Shown here piece after piece: positions 61,360 to 64,000 of a stretch of 64,000 nucleotides of DNA (position 1 is its first letter; every line of letters begins with the position of its first letter). The notes under the pieces are model-generated. The model saw only the letters and a program-made list of their open reading frames with translations. It ran no database searches and had not been told where the DNA came from. This DNA is from Rhinopithecus roxellana (Eukaryota > Chordata > Mammalia > Primates > Cercopithecidae): positions 140,181,463-140,245,462 of the forward strand of contig NC_044554.1 in assembly GCF_007565055.1 (NCBI RefSeq), in the 5' to 3' direction. The position numbers were made by a program, and so were the translations under genes.

Positions 61360-61514
61360 ATAGCATTAGGAGATATACCTAATGTAAATGACAAGCTAAT
61401 GGGTGCAGCACACCAACATGGCACATGTATACATATGTAACAAACCTGCATGATGTGCACATGTACCCTAGAACTTAAAGTATAATAAAAAAAAAAATTC
61501 TGAAAGAAAAACAT

Positions 61515-61528
61515 AAAATAGTAGTGAG
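61515..61528. repeat. Right target-site duplication of L1B
   Basis: 'aaaatagtagtgag', identical to 55000-55013. Confidence 0.95.
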
Positions 61529-62749
61529 TATAAAGAATATTTCAAGACAGCTTCAATATCTGTGATGTGATATGAAAACATCTGTCATTTTTTGGGGGGA
61601 CAAAGTCACAAGTACTGATAATATTACTATAGCTTGTTATCTTCATTCAAATGGAAGAAAATGCTAAATTTCAGTGAAGTGAAAACTAAGGTTTAAACCA
61701 TCGTAGAGCCTTTAAAATGTTATGTTACTTGTGAATTTCCAAAAGTAAGGGTTGTGGGACTTGTTTGAACTTATTTGAATATAGAAACTTTAATATATTT
61801 TGAAAAGATAATTTCACATGCCATGTGGGAAATGTTGCCTTCAGCTAGTGCTGTACGCCTGGAAGCTTCTAATGTAATGATGCGGTATTGCATTTATAAT
61901 CATTGTTTTAAGCTAGCGTTTTCAAATCCAGTTCAGCTCCATGATAACAGCTGTTGTTTTCTTTACTGATGTATTTCACTTTCAGATATGATTTTTAAAA
62001 AATTTCTTTGAACTTCATACTTTTTCTTAGCAAGTATCTCCATTTAAATTCTCAGAATGAAAATAAAAATGAGTTGTCTCACACCTCCACACTTAGAAAA
62101 TCTAGGCTGCCTGTGGTCCTTTGCCCTAACATGTGACTCCTGCATCACATATGTATAACTCCCTTCTAATTAAGCAACCTCATTCATCAAGAAAGCCCTG
62201 TGGTGATAAGGTAATTTTTGCCACAGGAATATGACACAACCATGTGCCAGTTGCTGAAATAGTTGCACAGATTTTAGTGAAATGCAAGAGATAAGTGAGT
62301 AAGAAAGTGAAAATTGTCAGCCCATAAATTACCGCTGCCCTCAGTCTACAGTAATTACAGTGAAGCTGTAGATAACTCTCCCTCCGATGATCTGTAGCAA
62401 AATGGTCTTTTAAGTTTATCAGCATATTCAGGTACAATTCTCTGGGGAGTCTTGGCCTCTTCTAAATGATCAGATATTCTGAGGGTGGGTTGCAGAAGGA
62501 CAAAAGATGAGGAAAAAGGGAAGAGGAACATTATTTACATCAATTAAAGTAGTTTTTAAGTTTGTTCTTTTAAAATTATCTAGTAGAAGCCTTATTTCTC
62601 AGTTATGAATTCTTTAAATGATACTTGTTATTTTAATGACGATTAAAACAGTTAAAATATTAAGAACTAAATGGTACTTGCTATTTTTATTAATAGATGT
62701 CTAAAGCAGGCAGGGAGCTAATTATTGTGAAAGTAAAATATATGTGAGA
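61529..62749. other. DGKB intron, no recognised feature
   Basis: Unassigned. 62300-62420 has a more mixed base composition but no recognisable element. Confidence 0.4.
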
Positions 62750-63410
62750 CTCATGTAAAACAGTTTTGTTTGTTTGTTTTGATTATTTATTTATTTAAAG
62801 ACAGGATCCTGGCTGGGCACGGTAGCTCATGCCTGTAATCCCAGCACTTTGGGAGGCCGAGGTGGGCGGATCACAAGGTCAGGAGATGAAGACCAGCCTG
62901 ACCAACATGGAAAAACTCCATCTCTACTAAAAATACAAAAATTAGCCAGGCACGGTGGCATGTGCCTGTAATCCCAGCTCCTCAGGAGACTGAGGCAGGA
63001 GAATCGCTTGAACCAGGGAGTCAGAGGTTGCAATGAACTGAGACTACGCCATTGCACACCAGCCTGGTAACAGAGTGAGACTCCGTCTCAACAACAACAA
63101 CGACAACGACGACGACAGGGTCTCATTCTGTTGCCCAGGCTGGAGTGCAATGGTGTAATCTAGGTTCACTGAAGCTTCAATTTCCTGGGCTCAAGCAATC
63201 CTCCCACCTAAGCCTTCAGAGTAGCTGGGAGTATAGATCTTTGCCAACATGCTTGGATTGTTTTGTTTGTTTTCTGTAGAGACAGGGTCTCACTATGTTG
63301 CCCAGCCTGGTCTTGAACTACTGGGCTTAAGAGATCTTCCTGCCTCAGCCTCCCAAAGTGCTGAGATTACAGGTGTGAGCCATCATGCCTAGCCTCATGT
63401 AAAACAGTTT
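62750..63410 (-). mobile_element. Older Alu (AluJ-like), antisense, split by a sense Alu
   Basis: An exact 17-bp target duplication 'ctcatgtaaaacagttt' (62750-62766 and 63394-63410) bounds it. Its T-rich tail and first bases ('aaagacagg') lie left of the inner Alu, and the body resumes at about 63113 ('gggtctcattctgttgccca') to 63393. Confidence 0.93.
62811..63107 (+). mobile_element. AluS-type element nested in the older Alu
   Basis: Starts 'ggctgggcacggtagctcat' and includes 'gaccagcctgaccaacatgg'. Its tail has become (AAC)n then (GAC)n at 63090-63115. It is inserted head-on into the antisense Alu. Confidence 0.92.
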
Positions 63411-63474
63411 AGAGCTATAAACTTAAATGATGGGTTGCCACTCTTGTTACTTTTTTTCCTTTTTTACGTTTTTA

Positions 63475-63540
63475 TTGTCTCAATAATCTTATAAGGTGTG
63501 GGCTCTACTATTATTCCCATTTTATAGGTTAGTACAGGTA
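63475..63540 (+). mobile_element. MIR fragment
   Basis: 'gtctcaataatcttataagg' then 'ctattattcccattttatag' follows the MIR core. It is cut by the Alu that starts at 63563. Confidence 0.6.
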
Positions 63541-63553
63541 TCATCAGTTGAAA

Positions 63554-63843
63554 TGTCCTTTTTTTTTTTGAGACAGAGTTTCACTCTGTCGCGCAGGCTG
63601 GAGTGCAGTGGCGCCATCTTGGCTCACTGCAACCTACCTCCCCAGGTTCAAGTGATTCTCCTGCCTCAGCCTCCCAAGTAGCTAGGATTACAGGCACCTG
63701 CCACTATGCCCGGCTAATGTTTGTATTTTTAGTAGAGATGGGGTTTCACCATCTTGGCCAGGCTGGTCTTTAACTCCTGACCTCATGATCCACTCGCCTT
63801 GGCCTCCTAAAGTGCTGGGATTACAGATGTGAGGTGTCCTTTT
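63554..63843 (-). mobile_element. AluS-type element, antisense
   Basis: 'gtcctttttttttttgagac' start, and both monomers reversed to 'ttacagatgtgag' (last Alu bases missing). 'tgtcctttt' flanks both ends (about 63554-63562 and 63835-63843). Confidence 0.9.
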
Positions 63844-64000
63844 CAATCTCTCACTGCTAGAAAATAGTGGTACCATATTTTGGGAAAAAAAAAAAAAAAC
63901 TTCTGCAGATTTGGTAATGGTCCTGAAACAATGTTAAGCCAAAAAAAAGTGCATATGCAGTTGTTCTATTTTTTAAAATATTAAGCAAATACATACATAT
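63844..64000. other. DGKB intron, window end
   Basis: A16 run at about 63884-63899. Nothing else recognised. Confidence 0.4.

Larger units (their letters stand above)
55014..61514 (+). mobile_element. Full-length L1 ('L1B'), decayed, with nested Alu
   Basis: Begins 'gggggcacccaagacgctcg' at the L1 5' terminus, has all L1 parts in order and ends 'gaacttaaagtataat' plus A11, followed by 17 non-L1 bases before the right duplication. Exact 14-bp target duplications bound it. Length without the Alu is about 6.2 kb. It is antisense to DGKB. Its 5' YY1-type site is altered (55023-55033), and both ORFs are broken, so it is more decayed than L1A. Confidence 0.96.

Overview
This is a 64-kb piece of a primate nuclear genome: AT-rich, intron-like and built largely from Alu, L1, MaLR, L2, MIR and hAT/Tigger-type repeats. 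Two AluY copies (8241-8553 and 59699-59992) carry 'ggctcaagcctgtaatccc', and the first carries 'gagatccggccactgcactc'. I associate these variants with Old World monkey AluY lineages rather than human AluY. The two longest L1s also share variants with each other that an older L1 fragment here lacks. My best reading is a cercopithecid monkey (macaque/baboon type).

The only host gene I can support is DGKB (diacylglycerol kinase beta) on the minus strand. Two consecutive coding exons are present: 11299-11389 (30 codons plus one base) and 4329-4524 (65 codons plus one base). Both have good splice sites and join in phase 0 to encode part of the C-terminal (accessory) half of the DGK catalytic region. 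Everything else is intron of this gene: a partial intron at 1-4328, a complete 6,774-base intron at 4525-11298, and at least 52.6 kb of a large intron at 11390-64000.

Layout on the plus-strand coordinate. 1-13.2 kb: gene exons, one old and one young Alu, and AT/AC microsatellites. 13.2-14.9 kb: a cluster of old L1M fragments in alternating orientation. 14.9-21.4 kb: mostly unassigned intron with one AluS. 21.5-30.0 kb: an unusual composite in which an inverted, older L1 fragment abuts a full-length younger L1 ('L1A', intact ORF1, broken ORF2); one apparent target-site duplication encloses both. 30-36.3 kb: intron with ancient repeats. 36.3-41.9 kb: an old DNA transposon cut into four pieces by two MaLR LTRs and an L1-led insertion that appears to carry a 3' transduction, which was itself invaded by a younger L1 ('L1C'). 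42-55 kb: old MLT1, L2, MIR and MER20 elements and an antisense Alu. 55.0-61.5 kb: a second full-length but decayed L1 ('L1B') with a young Alu inside ORF2 and exact 14-bp target-site duplications. 61.5-64 kb: intron with nested Alus.

I see no prokaryotic genes, CRISPR array, tRNA, rRNA or novel enzymatic system. The most interesting content is the insertion history: the L1A composite and its long inverted repeat, the L1 with a probable 3' transduction, and the position of two L1 5'UTRs (with antisense ORF0-like frames) pointing toward the DGKB exons. All repeat family names rest on recognition by eye. No alignment or database search was run.
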